A stretch of 64,000 bases of DNA from Leptolyngbya iicbica LK (GTDB taxonomy: Bacteria; Cyanobacteriota; Cyanobacteriia; Phormidesmidales; Phormidesmidaceae): assembly GCF_004212215.1 (NCBI RefSeq), contig NZ_QVFV01000009.1, forward strand, positions 62,001-126,000, given 5' to 3'. Position 1 is the stretch's first letter; the number at the start of each line of letters is the position of its first letter. Below the pieces are notes generated by a model, which saw nothing but the letters and a program-made list of their open reading frames with translations, searched no databases and had not been told where the DNA came from. This document shows, piece by piece, positions 53,600 through 63,528 of the stretch. Both the position numbers and the translations under genes were made by a program.

Positions 53600-56500
53600 A
53601 TGTCGATGGCAGGCATGGATGGTACGTTCTGGCAGCAGTTTTGGGAACTGGTGATTGGCGGGTTAAGCCTTGACCCTGAGGTCTTTGGTAAGGTGGGCGA
53701 CAGTCTAGAAAATCGCTGGGTGGTGGCCGCCGTGGTGTTGCTAGCGGGGCTTTCGCAAGCAATAGGACAAAGTATCGTATTGTTTGCCAATCGCATCAAA
53801 CCCTTACGGTTTGTCTTGAGCTTGGTGATTTCGGCCCTCATCTACTTTGTAACTTTCATCGTCTGGGTGATATGTATCTGGTTGATTCTGCATGCCTTTG
53901 GGCGCAGTAGCTTCACCCTTGACAATGTGTTTCGCGGGTTGGCCGTGAGTTATGCGCCCCAACTGCTAGGCTTTCTCGTAGCCGCACCTTATTTTGGGAT
54001 GCCGATTTCGGTTTTGCTCTCAATCTGGACTCTATTGGCCGTCCTCGTCGGCATTGAATCCACAACGAATTTGACTTCGTGGCAAGCCATGCTGGCAGTG
54101 GGAGTGGGCTGGCTGCTGTTGCAATTGGGACAACGCACCATTGGTCAGCCGTTAGCTCGGTTAGAGCAATGGTTGACCAGCCTTTCAGCGGGGCATCAAG
54201 TCACGATGCGGCCGACCAACCTCGAATATTTGCTGGAACAGCAAGCGGTCCAGAATCCGCCTCGATTCCAGACTGATGTCATTGACGAGGTGGGTAATCA
54301 AGCCGCTCCGGGTCAGTCTCCCACCAGCCGCCGACTCTATCGCTATTTGGCGATCGCTTTTGTGAGTTTTCTCATTGTTGGGGTGATTACGACATCGCAG
54401 CGCGGCTTTCAACTTTGGTTTCGAGCATTAGATGATACGGTGCGACTCGTGATTGACCTGACGGTCTTGGGGCTGTTGGGCGTTGTCGTGGCGATCTTAA
54501 TGACGCCGTTGGAATCGTTGAGTTGGTGGGCCGGATGGCAGGGCGATCGCCCGCTCAATCCTGGAATTGCGGTGCGTCATCCCGACCAAACTGATGAGGA
54601 TGTGGTGCGCTACGTGACATACCTGGATGGCATCAACCAGGGCACCTATGGTTATCTGCCTGAGGTCGAACGCTTTTTGGAGCAATTGGCTGAGGCCCTT
54701 CCACCGAACGTCCTGCTGGTTAAGGGCATCATTCCTTACTCCGTCAGTAATACGCAGCTCACCGCCGATAATCCGTTCGCCTGGGTCTGGCGTTGGGTCG
54801 ATGCGTTTAAATCCACCGTGCCCGTTGTGCCCATCGGGTTTGTGGTGAATATCCGCAACATTTTTGCGGTGATGATGTCTGCCGATGCCCGCTATGGCCC
54901 GATTCAAAATCGGGGGCTGGCTCAGGTGCTGTACGACAGTTTGATTTACCACGGCTATCAGCCCGGCAGTGGCACGCCGATTAGTCTCATCGGCTTTAGT
55001 GGTGGTGGACAGATGTCGATGGGCTGCGTGCGGTATTTGCAGCAGGTGACTGAGGCGCCCATTGAGGTGATTTCCATCGCGGGGGTGATTAGCGGCAACA
55101 CGGGGGCCATGGCGGTGGATAAGCTGTATCACCTGGCAGGCGATTTGGACCCGGTGGAAAAGTTGGGCGTTAAACTCTTTCCGGCTCGCTGGCCGATCGC
55201 TCCGTTGTCGAATTGGAATAAGGCCAAGCGACGGGGGCGGATCGTCTTCATCTCGTTAGGGGAGATTGGGCACAGCGGTGCCAATGGCCCCATGAGCATC
55301 GGTCGGCAATTGCCAGACGGGCGGACGCCATTACAGCAAACGGTTGATATCACAACGGGGATATTGCTCAAAGACTGGGTGCGATCGGGCCTCCAGAAAT
55401 CTGATTTTATGCGCCCCAGTAACTACGAGCTTTACCAAGCAGCCGCATTCAACCGCGTGGAGTATTACCCGCTGCATAAAGTGCCTGATCTGGCGCGATA
55501 CCGACCGCTCGGTGACTGGATGGGACGCCTGATTTTGCCATCCGCCGAGGAACGGCAAACGCCGCGAAAAGTGGGTTTTGAAGTCTCGTATGCACCGGCG
55601 GCCCACGCTCATTTGATCGGGCAAACAGTGGCCTTGCGGTGGCATGATGATGTCGATACCCAAGCCTACGTGCAACTGGTGACAATGGATGTCCATTTTG
55701 CTGAACAGGTGGCGGTCAGCAGTCGTCAGGGCACGGTGCATCCCGATCGCCTCAACCACTGGGCGAAAGTTGACCCGCTGGAATCGATCGCGGGTGCCCA
55801 TCCCATTGACGACATCACAGTTGTCTTGCCCGCGTCCGTCGAGGTGCTGGAAGTCGCCGATCAATCGCCAACTTTGCGGATCAAGAGCGACCCGGTGCAT
55901 ACCACTGGGCGGTTTTATGGGTTGGTGCAAATCGAGGCCGCAGTGGGGAACGATCGCTTTCGGGTGCGGCACTACGATAAAGCAACCCAGCAATTTAGTG
56001 GCCCCGAAGAGATCGTTTATATTCCGGCCGTATTGCCTAATCGCGATGACCTCTACCAGTCCACCAATCGGGATATCGAACAGTCACCCCTGAATGAAAC
56101 GGGTTGGTATATCTATGGCGCTCTGAATGACCAGGATGAATTTGTAGTGCAGGCGATCGCCCCGTTTCATCTATTTGACCTGACGCCCGACATCGTCCTT
56201 ACTGACCCGAAAGCTTCCCTGCGCTATATCAATAATGAGTATTGGCAAGATGCCCGGCAGCGCAAGGGGCAGGTGGTGAACTCTTTACTGCTACCCCAGG
56301 TGCCTTCCACGGATGCGCGCTTGATGGTGGATGACCTTTGGCGAGAGGGCGATCGCGCCTTGCTGATGGAAGTCTATGGCGGCATCGGCGGCAATAAGAA
56401 GGAATTTGCGCCCGGTGGCATCTATTTTGGGCATTTTTCCTTTGGTATTGCGACGGTGGTGCGAGAGCCGTTGACGGGTCTCCTCCGGTTTGACATTGAA

Positions 56501-57232
56501 TATCGCCAGATTTTCACCCACAGTCCAGAAGGCGTGGTAGCGGGCAGCAATCATTGGACACGATTTATGGGCGATCGCCAATACGGCCGAGTGGGCTTTC
56601 GTCCCGTAGCCGATGTCATCATCAAGTTCCCCCCCTTCACCGAGGACTATGACTTCGACGGGGTCAAATTTTCGCCGATGACGCGCCTGATTCGCGAACT
56701 TGACGTCATGGCGGCACGCTATCGCATTGGCGATGGCACGGGCACTACGATGGTGAGTCCGGTCAATTCCTGTGTGCAAGATTCGACTCAGGCGTTAATT
56801 ACGGCATTAAATCGCTTGGTTGCTGAGTTTCGGCTCAATCCCTTGATGCTGAAATGGCTGCGCGAACATCCCGACCATGAGCAAACTCACCGGATTCGCC
56901 TGCTGTTTGATTTACTGAAATCGCTCGAATCAGCCTTGCAACCGCTGGGGTTTGCCCGCGCTGACTGGCGCACCGGGGAACTCACCCTGGGCCGATTTGC
57001 GGGTGAGACGCCGGGTAAAACCGTGATGAAAGCGCTTGCGAGTTGGCGATCGCTACTGCCCCGCTTAGCGAATGACATGATCGCGATGATTTTTTTGCAG
57101 CTCGGGGCGACGGTTTGGATCACCCAGGCCTATCAAATCGGGGGAGACGATCCTGACATTGAACCGATTGCCCCGACTAACTTCAGTGCCAAAGTCCCCA
57201 AAATCAAGCGAGTTAGGAAGCTCAAACTTTGA
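53600..57232 (+). CDS. 1210-residue multipass membrane protein with lipase-like and possible Cys-hydrolase motifs
   Basis: Not a family I can name. The N-terminal ~160 residues carry several membrane helices with a Yip1-like look (FVLSLVISALIYFVTFIVWV), more helices follow near 250-310, then a soluble region. Residues ~455-475 contain SLIGFSGGGQMSMG, a GxSxG elbow with Ser467 following a beta strand, as in lipase/esterase folds. Further on, GGIYFGHFSFG (His945) and MVSPVNSCVQDSTQAL (Cys1058) have the His-before-Cys order of permuted papain-like hydrolases. These are candidates only. GAGG precedes ATG 53600. TRIC/UPF0126 and bioF follow closely on the same strand. Confidence 0.8.
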   Translation: MSMAGMDGTFWQQFWELVIGGLSLDPEVFGKVGDSLENRWVVAAVVLLAGLSQAIGQSIVLFANRIKPLRFVLSLVISALIYFVTFIVWVICIWLILHAFGRSSFTLDNVFRGLAVSYAPQLLGFLVAAPYFGMPISVLLSIWTLLAVLVGIESTTNLTSWQAMLAVGVGWLLLQLGQRTIGQPLARLEQWLTSLSAGHQVTMRPTNLEYLLEQQAVQNPPRFQTDVIDEVGNQAAPGQSPTSRRLYRYLAIAFVSFLIVGVITTSQRGFQLWFRALDDTVRLVIDLTVLGLLGVVVAILMTPLESLSWWAGWQGDRPLNPGIAVRHPDQTDEDVVRYVTYLDGINQGTYGYLPEVERFLEQLAEALPPNVLLVKGIIPYSVSNTQLTADNPFAWVWRWVDAFKSTVPVVPIGFVVNIRNIFAVMMSADARYGPIQNRGLAQVLYDSLIYHGYQPGSGTPISLIGFSGGGQMSMGCVRYLQQVTEAPIEVISIAGVISGNTGAMAVDKLYHLAGDLDPVEKLGVKLFPARWPIAPLSNWNKAKRRGRIVFISLGEIGHSGANGPMSIGRQLPDGRTPLQQTVDITTGILLKDWVRSGLQKSDFMRPSNYELYQAAAFNRVEYYPLHKVPDLARYRPLGDWMGRLILPSAEERQTPRKVGFEVSYAPAAHAHLIGQTVALRWHDDVDTQAYVQLVTMDVHFAEQVAVSSRQGTVHPDRLNHWAKVDPLESIAGAHPIDDITVVLPASVEVLEVADQSPTLRIKSDPVHTTGRFYGLVQIEAAVGNDRFRVRHYDKATQQFSGPEEIVYIPAVLPNRDDLYQSTNRDIEQSPLNETGWYIYGALNDQDEFVVQAIAPFHLFDLTPDIVLTDPKASLRYINNEYWQDARQRKGQVVNSLLLPQVPSTDARLMVDDLWREGDRALLMEVYGGIGGNKKEFAPGGIYFGHFSFGIATVVREPLTGLLRFDIEYRQIFTHSPEGVVAGSNHWTRFMGDRQYGRVGFRPVADVIIKFPPFTEDYDFDGVKFSPMTRLIRELDVMAARYRIGDGTGTTMVSPVNSCVQDSTQALITALNRLVAEFRLNPLMLKWLREHPDHEQTHRIRLLFDLLKSLESALQPLGFARADWRTGELTLGRFAGETPGKTVMKALASWRSLLPRLANDMIAMIFLQLGATVWITQAYQIGGDDPDIEPIAPTNFSAKVPKIKRVRKLKL

Positions 57233-57262
57233 CCGTCACCCATTTCCTACCCTGGTAATGTC

Positions 57263-57892
57263 ATGAAAACTGAACTCATTCTCTACTTGCTAGATATGTT
57301 GGGGGTTGTGGTATTTGCGGTGAGCGGGGCTTTGGCCGCTGGTCGCAAACAGCTCGATTTATTAGGGGTGTTGGTAATCGCCTTTGTGACCGCACTCGGC
57401 GGTGGCACGCTGCGGGATGTGCTGCTCGATCGCTCCCCCGTGTTTTGGATTCAACAGCCGGATTACGTCTTGGTGGCCCTGACGGCGGGGTTACTCACCG
57501 TGCTCTATACCTATTTCTTCAAGCCGCCCCAACGAGCTTTATTAGTGGCCGATGCGGGCGGGTTAGCGCTCGTCAGCATTAGCGGGGCGCAAATCGCGGA
57601 AGCGGCTCAACTTCATCCCCTGGTGGTGATTCTCATGGGCACGTGCACTGGGGTGGTGGGCGGGGTCATTCGCGATGTGCTGCTGGTCGAAATTCCGATC
57701 ATTTTGCGCCGCAGCAATATCTACGCCACGGCGGCCATTGTCGGCATCGCGCTGTATCTTGTCCTCAAAACGGTCGGCTTAGCTACGGGACCGGCGACCC
57801 TGCTGGGGATGGTCACCATTATGGGATTGCGGTTGGCGGCCATCATCTGGGGCCTGGCGCTGCCGGTATATCGTTTGACCGATCAGAAATAA
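57263..57892 (+). CDS. TRIC/UPF0126 family membrane protein
   Basis: 209 aa with seven hydrophobic segments in two repeats. Each half has the family motif: [20 protein letters not shown] and [20 protein letters not shown]. Prokaryotic relatives are trimeric cation channels or, by context, glycine-related transporters (YicG). Ion selectivity cannot be read here. It begins 30 nt after the giant protein and ends 2 nt before bioF, so the three likely form an operon. Confidence 0.9.
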   Translation: MKTELILYLLDMLGVVVFAVSGALAAGRKQLDLLGVLVIAFVTALGGGTLRDVLLDRSPVFWIQQPDYVLVALTAGLLTVLYTYFFKPPQRALLVADAGGLALVSISGAQIAEAAQLHPLVVILMGTCTGVVGGVIRDVLLVEIPIILRRSNIYATAAIVGIALYLVLKTVGLATGPATLLGMVTIMGLRLAAIIWGLALPVYRLTDQK

Positions 57893-57894
57893 CC

Positions 57895-59100
57895 ATGTCT
57901 AGCGCTGCCTACGATTGGCTCCACCAATCCCTCAACACGATTCATAAAGCGCACTGGCATCGGTCGGTGCGATCGCTCGACGGCATGGCCGGTCCGGTGA
58001 TGACCTGCGACGGTAAACCGGTCGTCAACTTTGCCAGCAATGACTATTTGGGTCTGGCGGGTGATCCCCGGTTGGCAGCAGCGGCGATCGCGGCCATTCA
58101 GACCTACGGCACGGGCAGCACGGGCTCGCGGTTGCTGAGTGGACATCGCGACCTGCACCGCCAGCTAGAGCAAGCGATCACTAACTGGAAAGGCACCGAA
58201 GACGCGATCGTCTTTAGCTCTGGCTATCTGGCCAATATCGGCACAATCAGCGCCCTGATGGGCAGTCGCGACCTGATTTTGGCCGATCAATACAACCACT
58301 CCAGCCTGATCAGTGGGGCCAAGCTCAGTGGAGCCACGGTGCAAACCTATCAGCATGGCGATGTGGCTGATTTGCAGCGGCAATTAGAGCAGCAGCGATC
58401 GCGCTATCGCCGCTGTCTCATCGTCACGGATAGCGTGTTTAGCATGGATGGCGACCTGTGTCCCCTCCCAGAAATTTTGGACTTGGCCGATCACTATGAC
58501 TGCATGGTGATGGTGGATGAAGCCCACGGCACGGGGATCTTGGGGACGAACGGCTCCGGCGCGGTGGAATATCTGGGTTGCCGCGATCGCCCCCTCATTC
58601 AAATGGGGACCTTGAGCAAAGCTTTGGGCAGCCTCGGCGGTTACGTCACGGGAGCCGCCCACTTGATCGACTATTTGCGTAACCGCGCCCCCAGCTGGAT
58701 TTATACCACGGGACTGACGCCTGCTGATACCGCTGCCGCCCTCGCCGCCATCCACATCGTGCAAACGGAACCCCAACGACGCGATCGCCTTTGGCAAAAC
58801 GTGCGTCAACTTCAGCGATCGCTCCAGACTCTCATCGCCGAGTCCACCACGAATTGCTTCACTTCGCTGCTGCCATCGGACTCACCCATCCTCTGTATCG
58901 AAGTCCCTGATGCCGCTACCGTGATGCACCTCGGGCAACGCTTAACCGGCAGCGGATTCCTCGTCTCAGCGGTGCGTCCGCCCACCGTGCCCACCAGTCG
59001 GCTACGCTTGACTGTCATGGCCACCCACGAGCCGTCGCACATTCAACAATTGGTCGAGGTTTTAGGGCGATTGGCGATCGCTGGGCTCCCAGCAACATAG
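57895..59100 (+). CDS. bioF: 8-amino-7-oxononanoate synthase BioF
   Basis: 401 aa from ATG 57895, 2 nt after the TRIC gene; the frame is open upstream to 57643 through the overlapping gene and is not coding there. PLP enzyme of the alpha-oxoamine synthase family: [41 protein letters not shown] and the PLP lysine in [14 protein letters not shown]. It condenses pimeloyl-ACP or -CoA with alanine in biotin synthesis. Other bio genes are not in the window. Confidence 0.93.
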   Translation: MSSAAYDWLHQSLNTIHKAHWHRSVRSLDGMAGPVMTCDGKPVVNFASNDYLGLAGDPRLAAAAIAAIQTYGTGSTGSRLLSGHRDLHRQLEQAITNWKGTEDAIVFSSGYLANIGTISALMGSRDLILADQYNHSSLISGAKLSGATVQTYQHGDVADLQRQLEQQRSRYRRCLIVTDSVFSMDGDLCPLPEILDLADHYDCMVMVDEAHGTGILGTNGSGAVEYLGCRDRPLIQMGTLSKALGSLGGYVTGAAHLIDYLRNRAPSWIYTTGLTPADTAAALAAIHIVQTEPQRRDRLWQNVRQLQRSLQTLIAESTTNCFTSLLPSDSPILCIEVPDAATVMHLGQRLTGSGFLVSAVRPPTVPTSRLRLTVMATHEPSHIQQLVEVLGRLAIAGLPAT

Positions 59101-59290
59101 TTACGGCACAATTCGAAGCAGGCTTAGTTTGGACTAAATCGCTTCTGAATTATGCTTTGGACTGCCTGCTCTGTCGTTCACTCGATTGTAGTGAACCCTT
59201 CAGTTCAATCTGCTCAGTGAAAGGTACGATCATAGGCTTCCACATCAAGCACAATGCAGACCTTTCTGTGAAGGCTTTTTGATTGGCTAT

Positions 59291-62200
59291 TTAAATCACC
59301 GTCGATGGCGGTGCGCCCTCACTGGAAAACGCGGCTTCCAGTTCCGCCCGTTTTGGTTTGGGCATAAACCAGCGGCCAAACCTTGCATAGAGAGCAGGAA
59401 TCACCAGCAGAGTCAGGGCAGTGGAGGTGAACAAGCCCCCCAGCACCACGATCGCCAGCGGTTGCAGGATTTCATTGCCCGCCCCGCTCGCGATCGCCAG
59501 TGGCAGCATCCCTAATGCCGAGGTCAGGGCCGTCATCAAAATGGCGTTTACCCGTTCCAGGGAACCGTGGAACACCGCCTTCTTCAGAGGTAAACCCTCG
59601 GCGAACTTGCGGTTGTAGTTGTCCACCAGCAGCAGGCCGTTGCGGACGGCGACCCCAAACAGAGTGATGAAGCCGATCAGAGAAGCCACCGACATCACCC
59701 CACCGGTCAGCAAGATGGAGACAATGCCCCCCACCAGCGCCAATGGCAGGTTGATCATGATCGCCACCGTCGCGGGCAGCGACTTGACGGAGAAGAACAT
59801 CAGCACCGCGATCGCGATCGCCGCCAGGATGCTGTACACCAACAGGCTATTGGTGGCGTTCTGTTCCGCCTCAAATTGCCCGCCGTACTGAATAAAGTAC
59901 CCGTTGGGCAGTTGCACGTTTTGGCGAATCTGGGTTTGAATGTCGCCCACGACGCTGCCTAAATCGCGATCGGCCACGTTGGCTGACACCACAATCAGGC
60001 GCGATACATCTTCCCGGTTTACTACGTTTGCTCCCATGCCGTAGCCGACGTTGGCAACCTCGCCCAGGGAGATCAGTTCTCCCGTTGGGGTCGTGATGGG
60101 GATAGCGCTGATGGCATCCAGGCTATTGCGGGCGGACTCCGGTAGGGAAACTGTGATGTCGATGAGCTGCTGATCTTCCGGTACTTGGGAGACGACGCGC
60201 CCGTTTAGAGCCGTTTCTACCACGTTGGAGATCTGGGCCATCGTCAGACCATACCCAGCGGCGGCTTCCCGGTCGTACTGAATCTGCACCTGCCGGATCG
60301 GCAGTTGTGGTTCGAGCTGCAAGTCCACTACACCTTCGATGGGTTCAATTGTGTCGCGTACCTGCTCACCGATGCTCCGCAGTTCGGCCAGATCAGGGCC
60401 AAAGATTTTGATGGCGATCGCACTCCGCACCCCCGACAGCACCTCATCCATGCGGTGGGAGATGAACCCGCCGATGTTGGGCGCAACTCCAGGTAATTCC
60501 AGAAACGCCTCCCGCAATTCTTGCACCGCCGCTTCCCGGTCTTTTAGCGCTGCGTCACTAAGTTCGATATCGACATGGGCCATGTTCACGCCAGCGCCAT
60601 CGGCATCGCCAGGGGAGCGTCCGGCCCGCACCTGTACCCACTCGTAGAGGGGATTGTCCTGGAGCGAGTTCGCCAATGCTTTACCTGCTCCCACAGTGAT
60701 ATCCAGGGAAATGCCGGGAAACAGCACCATCGAGTTCACCAGAGATTTCTCTTGAAACTCTGGCAGAAAAACACGACCGAGGGAGGGCACCACTGCCGCT
60801 GAAGCGACCAGCGCCGCCAGCGCCAGGGTCAGGATGAGATGGGGTGCCCGCATGGACAGCCCCAGTAGCGGACGATAGAGCCGTTCGGCAAAGCGTGATA
60901 CGAAAGTCCCTTCCTGGGGCAAATTCTGATTCGCCAGCAGGATGGCACAGAGGGCAGGCGACAGGGTCATCGCCACCAGGGTTGAGGCCAGAATTGAGAA
61001 TAGATAGGCCAACCCCATCGGCGCAAAGATGCGGCCCTCCACTCCCGTCAAGCTAAAGATGGGGGCAAACACCACGACGATAATCACCGTGGAGAAAATT
61101 ACCGCTAGCCGCACCTGAACCGAGGTATCAAACACCACTTGAAACGGGTGCTTAGGGTTGCCTTGGGCCTGATTGGTGCGCAAACCGCGATAGCAGTTCT
61201 CCATATCGACGATCGCATCATCCACCACCGAGCCGATCGCCACCACTAAACCACCCAGGGTCATGGTGTTAATGCCCAGACCAAAGGCTTTCATAAACAG
61301 CAGGCCAATCAGCAGCGACAGGGGAATGGCGCTGAGGGTAATGATGGCGGTGCGCCAATTCATCAAAAACAGCAGCAGAATCACCGACACAATCACCACG
61401 CCCTGAAGCAGTGAACCGCTGACATTGCGAATCGCGGAGTCGATGAAGTTGGCCTGCCGGAAAGTGCGGGTTACCTGAACATCAGCAGGGAAGGTGGATT
61501 GGAGGTCGGCAATGACAGCCTCTACCGCGTTCGTCACCGTGGGGGTGTCCACTTCCGGCTGCTTGTTGATCATCAGCACCACGGCAGGTTGCCCGTTCAG
61601 ACTGGCATCGCCCCGCTTCAGCGCCGCGCCCGTCTGCACCGTGGCCACATCCCGCAGCAATATCGGCTGACCGTCTTGCACCTTCACGACGGACTGCTGC
61701 AAGTCCTCAATGGACTGCATTTGCCCCATGCCGCGCACCAGCAGTTCTTGACCGCCACCAATCAGGAATCCGCCGGGGGCGCTGGAATTCGCTCCGGTGG
61801 CCGCAGCGGTAACTTCATTGATGGAGACATTAAGCGCTCGCAGTCTGGCCGGATCGATCAGCACCTGCTCCTGCCGCTCGTCACCGCCGTAAACCGTCAC
61901 CTGGGAGACTCCCGGCACCGAGAGGATCTGGTTTTTCAGGGTGACATCCACCAGGCGGCGCAGGGCCATCAGGTCGGTCGGCCCCTGCCCGTCCACGGTG
62001 AAAGCGTATTGCAAAATTGTGCCCAGGGGCAACACCAACGGCGAAATTTCCGGCGGGTGGGCATTTTCCGGCAGTTGGTTGGTGACCTGTTGCAGCCGCT
62101 CCGTCACCGCCTGCCGCGCCTGGTAAATGTCGGTGTTCGGGTCAAACACGACGCTGACCATCGACAGTCCCACTTTGGAGGACGATCGCACCGTCGTCAC

Positions 62201-62446
62201 CCCCGGCAGGCCATTCACCGCACTCTCGATGGGCACGGTGATCTGGGTTTCGACTTCTTCGGGAGCCAGACCCACGGCTTCCACCTGTACATCCACCTGG
62301 GGCGGCGCAAAGGACGGAAACACATCTAGCGGCATCTGGGTAACGCTAAAAACGCCCCAAATGGTGACGGCGATCGCCCCTGCCACAATGAACCAACGCT
62401 GGGCAATGGAGTTTTTGAGGATTTGATTGAGAACTGCGTTCAGCAT
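59291..62446 (-). CDS. RND efflux pump, heavy-metal type (CzcA/CusA-like)
   Basis: 1051 aa, standard RND permease length. N-terminal helix, QMPLDVFPSFAPPQVDVQVE, then docking and pore domains, and TM4 with the proton relay VVDDAIVDMEN (Asp, Asp, Glu spaced as in CzcA). The second half begins with another helix near residue 550. It uses proton motive force to export metal ions, probably Co/Zn/Cd or Cu/Ag, across the periplasm. The substrate is not determinable by eye. A mini adaptor-like gene lies upstream on the same strand and a DmeF-type gene diverges beyond it. Confidence 0.9.
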   Translation of the reverse strand: MLNAVLNQILKNSIAQRWFIVAGAIAVTIWGVFSVTQMPLDVFPSFAPPQVDVQVEAVGLAPEEVETQITVPIESAVNGLPGVTTVRSSSKVGLSMVSVVFDPNTDIYQARQAVTERLQQVTNQLPENAHPPEISPLVLPLGTILQYAFTVDGQGPTDLMALRRLVDVTLKNQILSVPGVSQVTVYGGDERQEQVLIDPARLRALNVSINEVTAAATGANSSAPGGFLIGGGQELLVRGMGQMQSIEDLQQSVVKVQDGQPILLRDVATVQTGAALKRGDASLNGQPAVVLMINKQPEVDTPTVTNAVEAVIADLQSTFPADVQVTRTFRQANFIDSAIRNVSGSLLQGVVIVSVILLLFLMNWRTAIITLSAIPLSLLIGLLFMKAFGLGINTMTLGGLVVAIGSVVDDAIVDMENCYRGLRTNQAQGNPKHPFQVVFDTSVQVRLAVIFSTVIIVVVFAPIFSLTGVEGRIFAPMGLAYLFSILASTLVAMTLSPALCAILLANQNLPQEGTFVSRFAERLYRPLLGLSMRAPHLILTLALAALVASAAVVPSLGRVFLPEFQEKSLVNSMVLFPGISLDITVGAGKALANSLQDNPLYEWVQVRAGRSPGDADGAGVNMAHVDIELSDAALKDREAAVQELREAFLELPGVAPNIGGFISHRMDEVLSGVRSAIAIKIFGPDLAELRSIGEQVRDTIEPIEGVVDLQLEPQLPIRQVQIQYDREAAAGYGLTMAQISNVVETALNGRVVSQVPEDQQLIDITVSLPESARNSLDAISAIPITTPTGELISLGEVANVGYGMGANVVNREDVSRLIVVSANVADRDLGSVVGDIQTQIRQNVQLPNGYFIQYGGQFEAEQNATNSLLVYSILAAIAIAVLMFFSVKSLPATVAIMINLPLALVGGIVSILLTGGVMSVASLIGFITLFGVAVRNGLLLVDNYNRKFAEGLPLKKAVFHGSLERVNAILMTALTSALGMLPLAIASGAGNEILQPLAIVVLGGLFTSTALTLLVIPALYARFGRWFMPKPKRAELEAAFSSEGAPPSTVI

Positions 62447-62522
62447 CTACCTGAAAGTCCTAACTGCTGGCTGAAATACCCCTCATCCAGGTGCAAAAGT
62501 AGAGTTTTGGCATTTGGGCTGA

Positions 62523-62570
62523 CCTCACCGCCTGAGGTCCCTCTCCTTCAAAAGGAGAGGCTAGGTGAGG
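62523..62570. repeat. Nested inverted repeat between adaptor and pump genes
   Basis: Inner hairpin CCTCTCCTT / AAGGAGAGG (62540-62548 / 62552-62560) lies inside an outer pair CCTCACC / GGTGAGG (62523-62529 / 62564-62570). The composition resembles common cyanobacterial dispersed CCTCACC...CTCTCC repeats. It may also act as a processing or attenuation site in the transcript. Confidence 0.5.
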
Positions 62571-62637
62571 TTCTTCCACTCCTGCCCAACTCCAGTTTTG
62601 ACCTGGAGGGGGCTGTCATGTCTAAAGAGCGGCAACC

Positions 62638-63276
62638 CTACTTTTGGCGAGTCAGAACGACGGCCCCAACGGCTAGCCCAACGCCGCCGCCCAGAACTGC
62701 CAACAGCATCTTTGGAAACCCGCCGGAGGCTTCGCTCGTTTCAGCGGGAGTCTCAGCTGCTTCGCTCGTTTCCATCTCCGTCGCTTCCACCTCAGGCGCT
62801 TCAGCAGCGGCCTCTGCCTCCGCAGGCGCTTCACTCGTCGTTGCCGCCGCTTCCGATTCGGCTTCAGCGGTTTGCGTCTTGCGCGATTCGGCATAAAGCG
62901 ACAAACTGCCCTGAGTCACCAGTTGCTCGCCTACCGACAACCCTTCCAAAATTTCGACCATTTCGCCAACCGTGGCCCCCGTAGTGACGGGCACGGGCTC
63001 ATAGAAGTTTTCGTACAGCACAAATACCAGTTGGCGATCGCCATCCTCCACCAGTGCCGCTACGGGAATCATGACCGCACCGCTACCATCAGCGGCGGTC
63101 TCAATGGGAGCGACCTGAATGCCGAGTAGGGGATCGGTTTCGGCATTCACCTCAACGCGATCGACGCCACCCTCCGCCTGAAACTCATCGCCATGACCCA
63201 CATGGGCCAGGGCAGCGGGGGCACTCACCGCCAGACTCACCGCCAGCACAGAACTCAACAACGGTAAACGCTTCAT
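62638..63276 (-). CDS. Truncated RND adaptor-like periplasmic protein with C-terminal membrane anchor
   Basis: 212 aa from ATG 63276, with AGGAGGATCC upstream. A clear signal peptide (LLSSVLAVSLAVSAPAALA) is followed by HVGHGDEF and a ~100-residue beta domain: VMIPVAALVEDGDRQLVFVL, VTTGATVGEMVEILEGLSVG, EQLVTQGSLSLYAESRK. This matches only the C-terminal membrane-proximal part of CusB/CzcB adaptors; barrel-sandwich and hairpin domains are absent. An Ala/Glu-rich linker leads to a C-terminal helix (MLLAVLGGGVGLAVGAVVL). Lies 191 nt upstream of the RND pump on the same strand and probably works with it. Confidence 0.75.
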   Translation of the reverse strand: MKRLPLLSSVLAVSLAVSAPAALAHVGHGDEFQAEGGVDRVEVNAETDPLLGIQVAPIETAADGSGAVMIPVAALVEDGDRQLVFVLYENFYEPVPVTTGATVGEMVEILEGLSVGEQLVTQGSLSLYAESRKTQTAEAESEAAATTSEAPAEAEAAAEAPEVEATEMETSEAAETPAETSEASGGFPKMLLAVLGGGVGLAVGAVVLTRQK

Positions 63277-63528
63277 GGGATCCTCCTCACAATTGCGACA
63301 GCGCGAAGCAAAATCCCCAACAGGGTGCCACAGGGCAGATGAAAACCAGGTGAAATGTCATCGATGGAAAAATGGAAACACAGAGGAAAAGCTAGAGATG
63401 AAACCTGTAGGGTGCCGCAGCAATTTGCTCACTATCCTTTCAGCATCTAGCCCCAAGGAGGTATCCAGCTAGCCCATATAATTCAGAAATACTCGCTTTA
63501 GACTGCGCAACTTAGCGAATTCGACATT

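Noticed and set aside
57643-57894. N-terminal extension of the bioF frame through the TRIC gene
   Set aside because: The extra 84 residues are an out-of-frame translation of the TRIC gene; ATG 57895 fits the known BioF N-terminus.
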